Origin: Micromonospora zamorensis
GTDB taxonomy: Bacteria; Actinomycetota; Actinomycetes; Mycobacteriales; Micromonosporaceae
DNA: 64,000 nucleotides
Reading direction: 5' to 3'
NCBI RefSeq assembly: GCF_900090275.1
Contig: NZ_LT607755.1
Location: 3,720,001-3,784,000, forward strand
The stretch's first letter is position 1. Each line of letters starts with the position of its first letter. Shown here piece after piece: positions 50,141 through 59,357 of this stretch. The position numbers and the translations under genes were made by a program. The notes under the pieces are model-generated. The model did no database searches and was not told the DNA's origin. It saw only the letters and a program-made list of their open reading frames with translations.

Positions 50141-50485
50141 CTACAGGGCAGCCGTGGTCTCTTTGAGGATGCCGGCAAGCGCGTCGTAGTCGACGGTCTG
50201 CCCGTCCTTGATGTCGACGGCTTTGCGTTCACCCTTGCCCAGGGATCGGAGGAAACCCTTGACCTCGGGAACGTCCGTCGCGTTGAACACCATGAAGGAG
50301 ATCTTGTCCTTGGCCACCGAGATGACGGCCGCGTAGTGCCCGTTCTTGAGGTAGTGCGGCTTGCCGTACTGCAGTCGCTCCTCGACATCAGGAATGGTCT
50401 GGACGACCATCGCGCGCAGCTTCTCGCACACGTCGATCTGCCACGGCTGCGTCTTGTTGATGTACTGGGTGACGTCGTCACTCAT
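50141..50485 (-). CDS. DUF1801 (YdhG-like) protein
   Basis: A 114-residue protein: MSDDVTQYINKTQPWQIDVC, MVVQTIPDVEERLQYGKPHY, NGHYAAVISVAKDKISFMVF. The DUF1801 family resembles an iron-sulfur frataxin-like fold but has no agreed function. I prefer the second ATG (50485) because AAGGAG is six bases before it; the first ATG at 50491 overlaps that ribosome site. Single gene, convergent with the repeat protein. Confidence 0.88.
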   Translation of the reverse strand: MSDDVTQYINKTQPWQIDVCEKLRAMVVQTIPDVEERLQYGKPHYLKNGHYAAVISVAKDKISFMVFNATDVPEVKGFLRSLGKGERKAVDIKDGQTVDYDALAGILKETTAAL

Positions 50486-50715
50486 GGCCATCTCCTTATT
50501 GTCGTTGCCAAAGGATGGTCGACCCGCGACGCTTCACCCGCAGCCCGACCCGACCTGATCCGGTCGCCCCGGAGCCGCCCCTGCCGGGCAGGATCGTACG
50601 ACGAATCCGCACCTCGGAGGGGCCCCGTGACCCTGGGATGTCGGCCCCGCCGCACCGGTCGGGTGCAGCGGCTTCGGAGCCCTGGATTACGGTGACCAGG
50701 AAAGGTGGGTGGATC

Positions 50716-51963
50716 ATGGTGCCGCAGGTGTCACCGCGAAGGGCCTGGGCCGTGCTCGTCGCACTCTCCCTCGCCGCGTTCGCGTTCATCACGACCGAGC
50801 TGCTGCCCGTCGGGCTGCTGACCCACATCGCGCCCGACCTCGACCGGTCCCGCTCGCAGGTGGGTCTGCTCGTCAGCGGGTACGCCATCGTGGTCGTGCT
50901 GGCGTCCGTGCCTCTGGCCCGGCTGACCCAGCGGATACCCCGACGCCAACTGCTCGGCGTCACGATGCTCCTGTTCGCCGCCGCGAACGCCCTGGCCGCG
51001 CTCGCGTCGACGTACGCGGTGCTGGCCGGCTCCCGCGTCGTGACGGCGCTCGCCCAGGCGCTGTTCTGGTCCATCGCCACGGCAACCGTGACCGGCCCCT
51101 TCCCGGCCGCGGTGCGCGGCCGGGTGGTCGCGCTGTTCGCCACCGGAGCGACGCTCGCCCCCGTGCTCGGCGTACCCCTCGGCACCTGGCTCGGGCAACA
51201 GGCCGGCTGGCGTACGGCCTTCGGGGCGCTGGCCGGAGTCGGGCTGGCGATCGCCGTCGCGGTGTTCATCCTCCTTCCCTCCTATCCCCCGGCTGCTGGC
51301 GGCGCCGCCCGTGGCACCGCACCCGACGGGCGGCGCTTCGTCCTCCTGCTGGTCGCGACCGCCCTCGGCATCGGCGGCTTCATGACCCTGCAGACCTACG
51401 TCACACCGTTCCTGCTCGACGTCACCGGCTTCGCCGACTCGGTGCTGGCACCACTGCTGTTCGTCTCCGGCGCGGCCGGCGTCATCGGCACCCTGGCCGC
51501 CGCCCGCACCCTGGACAGCCGGCCGACCGCCTCCCTGCTGACGCCGCTGAGCATCGGCACGGCCTCCCTGTTCGGCCTGTACGCGCTCGGCGCGCTCCGA
51601 CCCGGCGTGGTCGCACTCCTCGCCGGCGTCGGCCTGGCCTACGCGGCGTTCGGCTCCGCCGTGCAGAGCCGCATGCTGCAACTGGCCCCGGGCAGCACCG
51701 ACATGGCGTCAGCCGGCGTCAGCACCGCCTTCAACGCCGGCATCGCCGGCGGCTCGCTGCTCGGCGGCGGCCTCCTGCCCACCCTCGGGCCACGCCCGCT
51801 GGCGCTCGCCGGCGGGCTGCTGACGCTGGCCGCCTTCGCGTTGCTCGCCGTGGACGCGCGGCGGAGCCGCGCCGTCGGGTCAGCGTCGGCCTCCACCCTT
51901 GGCAGCCCAGCGACCGCGCGAGAGATCACGCCGGCCCGGACGGGAACGGCGTTGCACGACTGA
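50716..51963 (+). CDS. MFS transporter (AraJ/sugar-efflux-like)
   Basis: A 415-residue transporter with about twelve helices. AAFAFITTELLPVGLLTHIA in helix 1 is the mark of the DHA1 branch that includes AraJ and chloramphenicol or arabinose exporters; LARLTQRIPRRQLLGVTMLL is the 2-3 loop, and RVVTALAQALFWSIATATVT follows. The C-terminus is a 35-residue polar tail. The ATG at 50716 is the family start with AAAGGTGGG upstream. The exported compound is unknown. Confidence 0.9.
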   Translation: MVPQVSPRRAWAVLVALSLAAFAFITTELLPVGLLTHIAPDLDRSRSQVGLLVSGYAIVVVLASVPLARLTQRIPRRQLLGVTMLLFAAANALAALASTYAVLAGSRVVTALAQALFWSIATATVTGPFPAAVRGRVVALFATGATLAPVLGVPLGTWLGQQAGWRTAFGALAGVGLAIAVAVFILLPSYPPAAGGAARGTAPDGRRFVLLLVATALGIGGFMTLQTYVTPFLLDVTGFADSVLAPLLFVSGAAGVIGTLAAARTLDSRPTASLLTPLSIGTASLFGLYALGALRPGVVALLAGVGLAYAAFGSAVQSRMLQLAPGSTDMASAGVSTAFNAGIAGGSLLGGGLLPTLGPRPLALAGGLLTLAAFALLAVDARRSRAVGSASASTLGSPATAREITPARTGTALHD

Positions 51964-52077
51964 CAGAGCGCGGCACGGATCGCGGCGGAACGACGTGCTC
52001 TGCTCTCGTCATCCGTTGGCGAGAGGGGTCAACGGCGGATACTGACGAGTCCCATCGACATGACGGAACATAGGTGA

Positions 52078-52596
52078 ATGATCGGTGACCGGTGGGGCGT
52101 GACCGACAGCGAGACGCTGCGTACCTATCCCTGTGACGACCTCGTCGTCGCACCCGCCCTACAAGCCTGGCGCGGAGTGTCGATCGCGGCGCCCGCCGCA
52201 GCAGTGTGGCCGTGGGTGGCCCAGGTGAGGCTTGCGCCCTATTCGTACGACTGGATCGACAACCGCGGCCGCCGCTCGCCTCGACAGTTGCAGGGCCTAC
52301 CCGAGCCCCAGGTCGGGGAAGCATTCACCACCGCCGGAGGACGAAAGTTGGGCCGGATCGTCTCGGTCGACCCCGGCAAACAGTTGACGAGCACCATCAT
52401 GGGCGCCTTCATGTCCTACGTCCTCGTGCCCCAGGAGCACGACAGGACGCGCCTGCTGCTCAAGGTCGTCATGCAGACGACCCGCTGGGCCGCACTCGGC
52501 CTGTCCATCGGCGACCTGATCATGGCTCGACGACAGTTGCTGAACCTGAAGCAACTCGCCGAACACAACGGGCACCACGGACCCGCCACGGAATGA
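52078..52596 (+). CDS. SRPBCC-family protein
   Basis: A 172-residue helix-grip protein: WRGVSIAAPAAAVWPWVAQV, APYSYDWIDNRGRRSPRQLQ and FMSYVLVPQEHDRTRLLLKV are typical of an actinobacterial SRPBCC subgroup. It probably binds a hydrophobic ligand. The ATG at 52078 lacks a well-spaced ribosome site, so the GTG at 52099 is an alternative start. It follows the MFS gene by 114 bases on the same strand; a shared transcript is possible. Confidence 0.78.
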   Translation: MIGDRWGVTDSETLRTYPCDDLVVAPALQAWRGVSIAAPAAAVWPWVAQVRLAPYSYDWIDNRGRRSPRQLQGLPEPQVGEAFTTAGGRKLGRIVSVDPGKQLTSTIMGAFMSYVLVPQEHDRTRLLLKVVMQTTRWAALGLSIGDLIMARRQLLNLKQLAEHNGHHGPATE

Positions 52597-52725
52597 GATC
52601 AGGCGAACGGCGATCGACAGTCCTGGGCGGCTGCTGCGCGTCGTCCGCCCCGCATTCTGGGACACTCGGATCGCGGCAAATCAGGACGTCTGACCTGGGC
52701 GCCTCGACTGACAACTGCGGCGACG

Positions 52726-53142
52726 TCATGCGAATCCGAGGAGGTCCCACCGGTTGCCGGCGATGTCGAGGAAGACCGCGACCCGGCCATAGGGCTCGGC
52801 CCTTGGCTCCCGGACGAAGGTGACACCGGCCTCGGCCATCCGTCGGTAAGTGGCGTCGAAGTCGTCGACTCGGAGGAAGAACCCGACTCGGCCGGCTACC
52901 TGGTTACCAGTTGCGGCACGTTGGTGTTCTCCGTCGGCGCGAGCGAGGAGAATCCCGGTCTGGGCACCCGGCGGCCGGACGACGACCCACCGCTTGGGCC
53001 GCCCGTCAGTGGTCAGCGATGGGGAATCCTCGACGAGATCGAAGCCGAGTACATCGGTGAAGAACGCAATCGCGGGGTCGTACTCGTCGACGATCAGGGC
53101 AACCAAATCGATCTGCACCACGGCAGCGTACGCAGGGTCCAT
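52726..53142 (-). CDS. VOC-superfamily protein
   Basis: A 138-residue module: VVQIDLVALIVDEYDPAIAF, FTDVLGFDLVEDSPS, AGRVGFFLRVDDFDATYRRM and the closing GRVAVFLDIAGNRWDLLGF. The order is that of extradiol-dioxygenase/glyoxalase-like proteins, without a readable substrate. The first ATG is used; a shorter form from the VVQIDLVAL segment would lose only a few residues. Adjacent genes do not suggest a pathway. Confidence 0.87.
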   Translation of the reverse strand: MDPAYAAVVQIDLVALIVDEYDPAIAFFTDVLGFDLVEDSPSLTTDGRPKRWVVVRPPGAQTGILLARADGEHQRAATGNQVAGRVGFFLRVDDFDATYRRMAEAGVTFVREPRAEPYGRVAVFLDIAGNRWDLLGFA

Positions 53143-53289
53143 CGTGCTCGCCGCCCGCGTGCCGACAGCGGCAGAAGAGTGTGTCGGCGGCTCCAGGCTC
53201 TCGCGGCCGCTTGTGATCAGTGTGCAACGACGACGATGCGTACGACGCCATCAGCAGGTCTCGGATGCTCGGTCGAAAGCCTAACCAGA

Positions 53290-53664
53290 TCACACCCGGT
53301 AGTACTGCACGACGCAGAACTCGTTGTCCTCCGGGTCGGTCATGACGAGGACTGCGCCCTCTTGGTAGTCATGCCGTTCACCTGTCCACCGCCCGCCCAA
53401 CATCCCGATCCGATCGACCGCTTCGTCAACGTCGGTAACGGCGATGTCGAGGTGTAGTCGCGTCTTGCCGGCCTTGGGCTCCGGGACCGGCTGGAATGTC
53501 AGCACCGAGCCGCCCCCGGCGACAGTGACGCGCCGCCAGCCGGGAAGAGACTCCGTCACGCGTCCTCCAAGCACCACAGACCAGAAGTCAGCCAGTCGCT
53601 GCGGATCCCGGCAGTCGACCGTGACTCCGGCAAGTCGGCCCAGTGTCTCCACGACACCGACCAT
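53290..53664 (-). CDS. VOC-superfamily (glyoxalase-like) protein
   Basis: A 124-residue module of the same subgroup as the protein at 22476: LAGVTVDCRDPQRLADFWSV, FQPVPEPKAGKTRLHLDIAV and VMTDPEDNEFCVVQYY. Its PDPEDNEFC-like ending is shared with that protein. The ATG at 53664 is chosen to fit family length; an ATG at 53700 is possible. It lies 147 bases upstream of the VOC gene at 52726 on the same strand, but the two are not close in sequence. The gap between them holds nothing else I recognise. Confidence 0.85.
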   Translation of the reverse strand: MVGVVETLGRLAGVTVDCRDPQRLADFWSVVLGGRVTESLPGWRRVTVAGGGSVLTFQPVPEPKAGKTRLHLDIAVTDVDEAVDRIGMLGGRWTGERHDYQEGAVLVMTDPEDNEFCVVQYYRV

Positions 53665-53834
53665 AGCGACGATGTGCAGCCCATTCCCACTGGGGCGCAC
53701 TCATCTCGGCACGTCCGGACGGCAGTCAGGCCAGCTCGGCGGGACACTGGGTAGCGCGCGCCTCGCAGCAGAAGCGGATGATCGATCATGCCGCGTTGGC
53801 CGGTTACTGCGGGCGCGGGTGTACGTTGCTGATC

Positions 53835-54785
53835 ATGCGAGCTGTGCAGTGCGCCCGTTTCGGCGGTCCCGAGGTTTTGAACCTTGTCGACGTGTCGGAG
53901 CCGGTGACGGTCGATGGTCAACTGCTCGTCAACGTGAGCGCGGCAGGGGTCAACTTCGCCGATACCAGCCGCATTGCCGGGTCGTATCGTCCGGTGCCTG
54001 AGCTGCCGTTCACCCCGGGCACTGAGGTGGTCGGGCGGGCGACTGACGGTCGCCGGGTGCTCGCACCGATTTTCGACGGTGGTGGCTTCGCTGAGCGGGC
54101 GGTCGTGGAAGTCGCGGACGCCGTTGCGGTGCCCGAGGGGGTGGGCGACGCCGAGGCGCTCGCGCTTCTCGTCCAGGGCCTGACCGCCTGGCACGTATTG
54201 AGAAGCTGTGCGCGGATGCGCGTCGGTGAGACCGTTGTCGTCAACGCCGCGGCCGGTGGTGTCGGCTCGCTTGCTGTGCAGCTCGCCAAGCACTTCGGTG
54301 CCGGGCGTGTGATCGCCACAGCCTCTACGGACGCTCGACGTAACCTGGCCCTCTCCTTGGGTGCGGACGTCGCCGTGTCCAGCGACCCGGACTGTTACGC
54401 CGAGCAGGTCCTGGAGGCCAACGATGGCACGCCGGTGGATGTTGTGCTCGAGTCGATCGGCGGCCGCGTGTTCAGCGCCGGCCTCGAAATCCTGGGGAAC
54501 TTCGGACGTCTGGTCACCTTCGGGAATGCCTCCCGCGAGGGCTGTCCACCTGTCGATCCGAGCGCACTCGCGGACCGCAACACAGCCGTGATGGGCTTCT
54601 GGCTACGCCCGGCCCTCACCGTTCCCGGCGCCTACGCGGAGCCGTTAGCCGAGATGTTCGCGCTCACGGCTGCCGGAGTGCTGAAGCCGATGGTCCATGC
54701 GGCATATCCCCTTGAGGACGCCCGCCGCGCTTTCGAGGACCTCGTCGCCCGCAGAACCACCGGCAAGGTAACCCTGCGTCCCTGA
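53835..54785 (+). CDS. Quinone oxidoreductase-like MDR protein
   Basis: A 316-residue zinc-free MDR enzyme: MRAVQCARFGGPEVLNLVDV, FADTSRIAGSYRPVPELPFT, VVNAAAGGVGSLAVQLAKHF (coenzyme loop) and the ending AFEDLVARRTTGKVTLRP. It is of the same superfamily as the protein at 1213 but in a different subgroup, as FADxxxR and the GNAS segment show. Probably NADPH-dependent reduction of a quinone or enone. An ATG at 53778 would give a longer, unlikely N-terminus. Confidence 0.88.
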   Translation: MRAVQCARFGGPEVLNLVDVSEPVTVDGQLLVNVSAAGVNFADTSRIAGSYRPVPELPFTPGTEVVGRATDGRRVLAPIFDGGGFAERAVVEVADAVAVPEGVGDAEALALLVQGLTAWHVLRSCARMRVGETVVVNAAAGGVGSLAVQLAKHFGAGRVIATASTDARRNLALSLGADVAVSSDPDCYAEQVLEANDGTPVDVVLESIGGRVFSAGLEILGNFGRLVTFGNASREGCPPVDPSALADRNTAVMGFWLRPALTVPGAYAEPLAEMFALTAAGVLKPMVHAAYPLEDARRAFEDLVARRTTGKVTLRP

Positions 54786-54880
54786 GACTTGAGCCCGATC
54801 ACCCGTCGCGATGCGGTGAAGCACCGCGAGCCTCGCCCGCCAACCGATGCACCACTTTCGGCAAAGCCGTGAGCGGTTGA

Positions 54881-55798
54881 TCACGTTCCGGAGGCCATGT
54901 AGGCGGCGAGGATGTAGTTGGGGTGCCGGTCGAGGTTCTTGCGGGCCCGGTCATAGCGCATGGTGGTCCGTGGGTCGGCGTGGCGGGCGGCGATCTGCAC
55001 GTCGCGGAGGCTGACGCCGGCGTCGAGCATGGTCGTCACGAACGTGTGCCGCAACATGTGGGGGTGCATCCTCGGCATCCGGATGCCCGCTGTGTGGGCG
55101 AGGTGCTTGAGTCGGCGGGTGGCGGCGTGCCGGTCCATCCTCCGACCATGGGCGTTGCGCAGGATCGGCCCGGCGGTGCGGTCGTCGACGGCCTGATCGA
55201 TAGCCCGAGCGACCGCGGGTGGTAGCGGGACGAGGACCACCTTGCCGCCCTTGCCACGCACGCGTAGGACCCGGTGACCGTGTTCCTCACCGAGGTCGGC
55301 GATGTTCGATCCGCAGGCTTCGAAGATCCGTAGTCCGAGCAGGCCCAGGAGCGCGACCAGGGCGAAGTCATTCGGGTTCGAGGACTTCCGCGCGGTGGTG
55401 ATCATGGCTTCGTACTGCAGGTGCCCCAGTCCGAGGGTCGGTGACTCGGCCGGCACCGTGGGCCGGCGGACGTAGTCGGCCGGCGAGTGCTCCAGGAGGG
55501 CGTCGATGACGCAGACCCGATAGAACCCAACCACGACCGACAGCCGGCGGGACACCGTCGAGGGCTGGTACCGGCGGACGTCTTGTAGCCAGCGCACGTA
55601 CCGCTCGATGTCCACCCGCGCCGCCGCCAGCGGGTCCAGGTCGTGGTCGGCGCACCAGCGGAGGAAGACCCGTAGGTCGGAATCAGTGTGGACGCGAGTC
55701 TGGCCACGGTAACGGCCCAGGAAAGCGGACACCGCGGCGCGCACAACGAGTTGATCGGTCAGTACGACAGGGAAAGCGGAAGCAGGCGAGGTAGTCAT
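54881..55798 (-). CDS. Tyrosine recombinase/integrase
   Basis: A 305-residue XerC/D-type recombinase. The SAM-like N-domain is VSAFLGRYRGQTRVHTDSDL with VRWLQDVRRYQPSTVSRRLS. The catalytic set is visible: R in GLLGLRIFEACG, K in VRGKGGKVVLVP, HxxR in HPHMLRHTFVTT, H in AARHADPRTTMR and the nucleophile Y in RTTMRYDRARKNLDRH. All active residues are present, so it may work. No phage, transposition or tRNA gene is adjacent. It marks the left border of an accessory stretch. Confidence 0.9.
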   Translation of the reverse strand: MTTSPASAFPVVLTDQLVVRAAVSAFLGRYRGQTRVHTDSDLRVFLRWCADHDLDPLAAARVDIERYVRWLQDVRRYQPSTVSRRLSVVVGFYRVCVIDALLEHSPADYVRRPTVPAESPTLGLGHLQYEAMITTARKSSNPNDFALVALLGLLGLRIFEACGSNIADLGEEHGHRVLRVRGKGGKVVLVPLPPAVARAIDQAVDDRTAGPILRNAHGRRMDRHAATRRLKHLAHTAGIRMPRMHPHMLRHTFVTTMLDAGVSLRDVQIAARHADPRTTMRYDRARKNLDRHPNYILAAYMASGT

Positions 55799-55961
55799 AC
55801 ATCACCGTGCGTCACCATCGGCGATGAACACCAGCCCACCTGGAGCGGCAGATGCGGATGCCCGATCTTGAATCACGTCGGCTAAGGCTCACCCTTGCGG
55901 CCTTCGGAAGGGTCTGTGCGGCGACCTTCGACGCACAGGACCGGCTTGGTACGGTCTGGCA

Positions 55962-56507
55962 GTGGAGGGGGCGGTGTTCTGGCGCATCGTCGAAGGCGCC
56001 CGGGCTGAGGTGGGCGCCGACACCGAACGCGTCGCCCAGGTGCTCCTCCGCAGCCTTCGCGCGTTGACTCCGGACGAAATCGAACAGTTTGAGGAACTCT
56101 GGTTCCAGGCACAGGACGAGCTCTACCGCTGGGCGATCCGGGACGCTGCGACACTCCTGCTGGGCCGCTTGGACGACGATGACTTCCTCTCGGTGCAGGA
56201 CTGGATCCTGTCGCACGGGCGGCCAACCAGCCAGCGCGTCCAGGACGACCCTGACAGCCTTGTCGAGTTGGCACCCGACCGGCGCAACGCTCGGATCGAC
56301 TGGTTCTGCGGCCTCCCGCTCGAAGCGCACATCGCGGCAACCGGGGCTCCGTTCGCTATAGACGGGCCTTCCGGATCAGACACACCCGTCGGAACTCCGG
56401 CCGACCTGACCGACGAGACCCGCACGAGGCAGCGATTTCCCAGACTCACGGCATACCTCGACAGCAATCCGTGGATCGAGCGCCCGTGGGAACGCGCCAC
56501 CAGCTGA
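55962..56507 (+). CDS. DUF4240 protein
   Basis: A 181-residue acidic protein whose N-terminus EGAVFWRIVEGARAEVGADT, followed by LRALTPDEIEQFEELWFQAQ and DDDDFLSVQDWILSHGR, is the DUF4240 pattern. The family often sits near immunity-like or stress genes in actinomycetes but lacks a known function. The GTG at 55962 is the likely start, giving the FWRIV opening. It is the first gene right of the recombinase, divergent from it. Confidence 0.83.
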   Translation: MEGAVFWRIVEGARAEVGADTERVAQVLLRSLRALTPDEIEQFEELWFQAQDELYRWAIRDAATLLLGRLDDDDFLSVQDWILSHGRPTSQRVQDDPDSLVELAPDRRNARIDWFCGLPLEAHIAATGAPFAIDGPSGSDTPVGTPADLTDETRTRQRFPRLTAYLDSNPWIERPWERATS

Positions 56508-56565
56508 CCGCCGCACGCACTCGAGGCTTTCGATCGCCCGCCGGAAGTTACGGGATACTGCCTTA

Positions 56566-57375
56566 ATGATCAGGTTCCGGTTCGAGCTGTATCCACTGGA
56601 CGAGGTGTCACCGTGGGGCAGTGACCAGCCGAGGCTCCACTGGTTCGGGCTCACCGAGGGCTGGTACTGGCTTGAAGCAAGCGGGCAGGAGCTGCTGTGC
56701 CGCACCCGGGAAGTTCACCCGCATCCCTACATCGACTATTACCTGGCCCGGCTCTGGGAAGATGTCATTGTCCTTACACCTGAGGTGCTGGAGCCGGTGC
56801 CCGACGATCTGCAGCCATTCATTGCCTCCGACCCCGCGCAGTGGACGTGTGACCCGCTCGAGTTCGTGGCCGAACCGGATGAGGAACGGACCGACGACGG
56901 GAACGCGGGCGTGCCCGACCATCCAGTCGTCACGGCCGCGATCTGGCAAGGCGAGCACCATCTGGACTTCGGTTACCTGCGTAATCCTCCCAAGCTCCGG
57001 TTCTGGCGTACCACCCGCGGCGATCGCGACGAGATCACCATGGATTGGCGGCACGAGGACGACGGCGAGATCGGTTTCACCGCCGACCCCGCAGTCCGGC
57101 TCAGCGTGCCGACCACCGCATACCTTGAGGCCGTGCACACCCTCAACCGCGAGCTGATGGACGCCATGGGGCAGCGGGTCGAGGAGCTGGAACGCCGCGG
57201 CGGGCTACCTGGCGTGGACCTTGACCTCGTCCATCTGCGGCCGGAACACGAAGACCGGCGGCATTGGCTTGCCAAGAACCTCGACCGCTGTCCGAAGACC
57301 GACTGGAACGTTGTCCGCCAAGGTGCCCGCCTGCTGCTCGGTGACGTTCAACAGGCCGACGCCCCAACCGGCTAA
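56566..57375 (+). CDS. DUF5984 protein
   Basis: A 269-residue protein: MIRFRFELYPLDEVSPWGSD, LHWFGLTEGWYWLEASGQEL, YIDYYLARLWEDVIVLTPEV, YLEAVHTLNRELMDAMGQRV. This is the DUF5984 pattern. The rest is acidic and Trp-rich, as seen in small intracellular proteins of unknown role. It follows the DUF4240 gene by 58 bases on the same strand, so the two probably share a transcript. Neither neighbour clarifies function. Confidence 0.82.
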   Translation: MIRFRFELYPLDEVSPWGSDQPRLHWFGLTEGWYWLEASGQELLCRTREVHPHPYIDYYLARLWEDVIVLTPEVLEPVPDDLQPFIASDPAQWTCDPLEFVAEPDEERTDDGNAGVPDHPVVTAAIWQGEHHLDFGYLRNPPKLRFWRTTRGDRDEITMDWRHEDDGEIGFTADPAVRLSVPTTAYLEAVHTLNRELMDAMGQRVEELERRGGLPGVDLDLVHLRPEHEDRRHWLAKNLDRCPKTDWNVVRQGARLLLGDVQQADAPTG

Positions 57376-57487
57376 GCATTCCATCGAGCGCCTGACCGGG
57401 ACAGCATCCGCTCATCGGCATGAGCGGTACGCGCCGGATCAGCGGCGCGCCCCCAACCGCCGGGCAATGGGGTTGAACCGTCTCTGC

Positions 57488-57895
57488 CTACGGCGCAGGT
57501 TCCAGTACGACGACCGGGATCTGACGGGTGGTCTTCCGCTCATAGTCGGCGAAGCCTGGATACGCGGCCTTCTGCGCGCTCCAGATCCGTTCCCGCTCGT
57601 CGCCGGCGGCAACTCTGGCGACCAACTCGACCTTGTCCGTACCGATCTCCGCTTGGGCCTGCGGGTGAGCGAGCAGGTTGTAGTACCAGTCGGGATTGGT
57701 GGGCGCACCGCCCTTGGACGCGAACACGGCGTAGCCGCCGTCCACCTTCTGGTACATCATCGGGTTCACGCGAGGCTGGCCGCTCTTGGCGCCGACCGTG
57801 TGCAACAGCAGCAGCGGCGCGCCAGCGAACTGACCGCCGACCTGCCCACCGTTGGCGCGAAACTCAACGATGATCTTGTCGTTCCAGTCGCTCAT
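57488..57895 (-). CDS. F420-dependent nitroreductase (Ddn)-family protein
   Basis: A 135-residue split-barrel protein of the deazaflavin group: IIVEFRANGGQVGGQFAGAP, LLLHTVGAKSGQPRVNPMMY, GGAPTNPDWYYNLLAHPQAQ and ERIWSAQKAAYPGFADYERK. These blocks are those of the Ddn family, which use coenzyme F420 to reduce quinones and nitro compounds. F420 is made by most actinomycetes. The ATG at 57895 follows GGCGAGGAGAGGGC. It is convergent with the DUF5984 gene. Confidence 0.9.
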   Translation of the reverse strand: MSDWNDKIIVEFRANGGQVGGQFAGAPLLLLHTVGAKSGQPRVNPMMYQKVDGGYAVFASKGGAPTNPDWYYNLLAHPQAQAEIGTDKVELVARVAAGDERERIWSAQKAAYPGFADYERKTTRQIPVVVLEPAP

Positions 57896-57997
57896 GCCCT
57901 CTCCTCGCCTCCAGGAACCGGCTCCTTGACCACGATTCTGACAGTCCCGGCCGGGGTGTGACACTGCGACCACGCACCAACGAACCCGGCGGCGACA

Positions 57998-58759
57998 ATG
58001 CGTAGCACTCGGTTCGCGGGGGATGCGGGTGCCGCCGCAGGTTCATTTCGGCCTGGTGCTGGCCTGGGTGCGGGATCTCGGTGGCGCAGTCGAGTCCCGA
58101 TCGGTGACGATCAAGCCGTGTCCATTCCCGCCCGTCAGATCCGCGCCCGCTACTCAGCCGACACCATCACCGTGTACCAGGCGTATCCCCCGCAAATCGC
58201 GCTGGCGGCGGTGGCAGCCGGCCGTTTCGTGGCCCCCTTCAAGCGGGATCGGATGACGTGGATCAAGCCGTCGTTCCTGTGGATGATGTACCGCTGTGGC
58301 TGGGCCATCAAGCCAGGGCAAGAGCGCGTGCTGTCCATCGACATCGCGCGGGAGGGATTTGAGTGGGCGCTGGCGCGAGCCAGCCTGAGCCACTACGACC
58401 GAGACCTGCACGGCGACAAGGCGACCTGGACCCGGCAACTGAAGGCCAGTCCCGTACGAGCGCAGTGGGATCCGGAACGATCACTGCGTTTGAAGGCGCT
58501 GCCGTACCGGTCGCTGCAGGTCGGGTTGTCCGGCGAGGCAGTCGATCGATACGTTGACGACTGGATCGTCGCCGTCACGGACATCACCCCCACCGTTCAC
58601 CGCGTGAGGGACCTCCTGCGTTGCGGCGACGAACAGGCGGCAACAGCTCACCTGCCCGTCGAACGTGTCTACCCGCTGCCGGCTCAGATTGCCGCCGGCC
58701 TCAACGCCAGCCCGGACGTCGTCGCCGAAGGGGTGGCCGAGCAACAGCATGCACACTGA
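57998..58759 (+). CDS. DUF4291 protein
   Basis: The DUF4291 part begins at about residue 41 with VSIPARQIRARYSADTITVY, and continues DRMTWIKPSFLWMMYRCGWA, FEWALARASLSHYDRDLHGD and RYVDDWIVAVTDITPTVHRV. The family has been linked with ADP-ribosyltransferase-like folds but has no settled function. The start is uncertain: the ATG at 57998 gives 253 residues with a Gly/Ala/Arg-rich leader, while the GTG at 58118 gives 213, closer to normal family length. No ribosome site favours either. It is divergent from the Ddn-like gene. Confidence 0.82.
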   Translation: MRSTRFAGDAGAAAGSFRPGAGLGAGSRWRSRVPIGDDQAVSIPARQIRARYSADTITVYQAYPPQIALAAVAAGRFVAPFKRDRMTWIKPSFLWMMYRCGWAIKPGQERVLSIDIAREGFEWALARASLSHYDRDLHGDKATWTRQLKASPVRAQWDPERSLRLKALPYRSLQVGLSGEAVDRYVDDWIVAVTDITPTVHRVRDLLRCGDEQAATAHLPVERVYPLPAQIAAGLNASPDVVAEGVAEQQHAH

Positions 58760-58808
58760 CGGTCGCTCGGCACGCCAGCGCGCCCCGCTCGGCGGCGTGC
58801 GCGGGCGC

Positions 58809-59225
58809 TCATCGACCGGGGGTGAAGAGGTCCTCGCCGCTGATCACGAAGCACCCGAACATGTCGCCGAGGACCGCTCGTTGGTGTTCCGTGAGCGGGT
58901 TTACGAACACGGCAACACCGACCTCTGCGGCCCGGCACGCTTGCGCGACTTCGCGCGCTTTGCCCGGGCTAAGCAGTGTCCGCCGCGACAACGGCAACGC
59001 CATCTTGGCCGCACCGCCGTGCGAGACACCCCGCCGCTGAATGTGCCGGCTCACTACCCGCCCGCCATGGACCTCCACCGAAGCCGCCAGCACATCAAGC
59101 TTTGCGCCGAAGTCTTTATCCTTCGCCGAGAACAGGCCCACGAGCGCCACGCCGGTGCCCGCCAGCACGGAGGTCAGTGACTCGGTCGGATATTGCCGCA
59201 CGGGGCATGGTGTCAGACGCCACAT
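58809..59225 (-). CDS. Stand-alone HflX N-domain-like protein
   Basis: A 138-residue protein resembling only the N-terminal domain of the ribosome-splitting GTPase HflX: VALVGLFSAKDKDFGAKLDV, LAASVEVHGGRVVSRHIQRR, GVSHGGAAKMALPLSRRTLL and the sentence VFVNPLTEHQRAVLGDMFGC. The GTP-binding domain is absent, so it cannot hydrolyse GTP by itself. The start is unclear: ATG at 59225 is used, and one at 59291 would add 22 residues. It lies convergent to the DUF4291 gene. Confidence 0.75.
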   Translation of the reverse strand: MWRLTPCPVRQYPTESLTSVLAGTGVALVGLFSAKDKDFGAKLDVLAASVEVHGGRVVSRHIQRRGVSHGGAAKMALPLSRRTLLSPGKAREVAQACRAAEVGVAVFVNPLTEHQRAVLGDMFGCFVISGEDLFTPGR

Positions 59226-59357
59226 AGGCACCCGCTCATCGGCTAGATCCGGGCGTCGACCCGTCACGGCTTTCGTCTCGGTGGCGTGCACGGTCAGCGA
59301 CGGGATTCGCGGCCTGCACTGGCCGAGGAAACGGCATCCGATCGGTCAGCCTTTGCG

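Noticed and set aside
54881..55798. Recombinase as sign of an integrated prophage
   Set aside because: No capsid, tail, packaging, lysis or replication genes are present on either side, and no tRNA or att-like duplication is visible.
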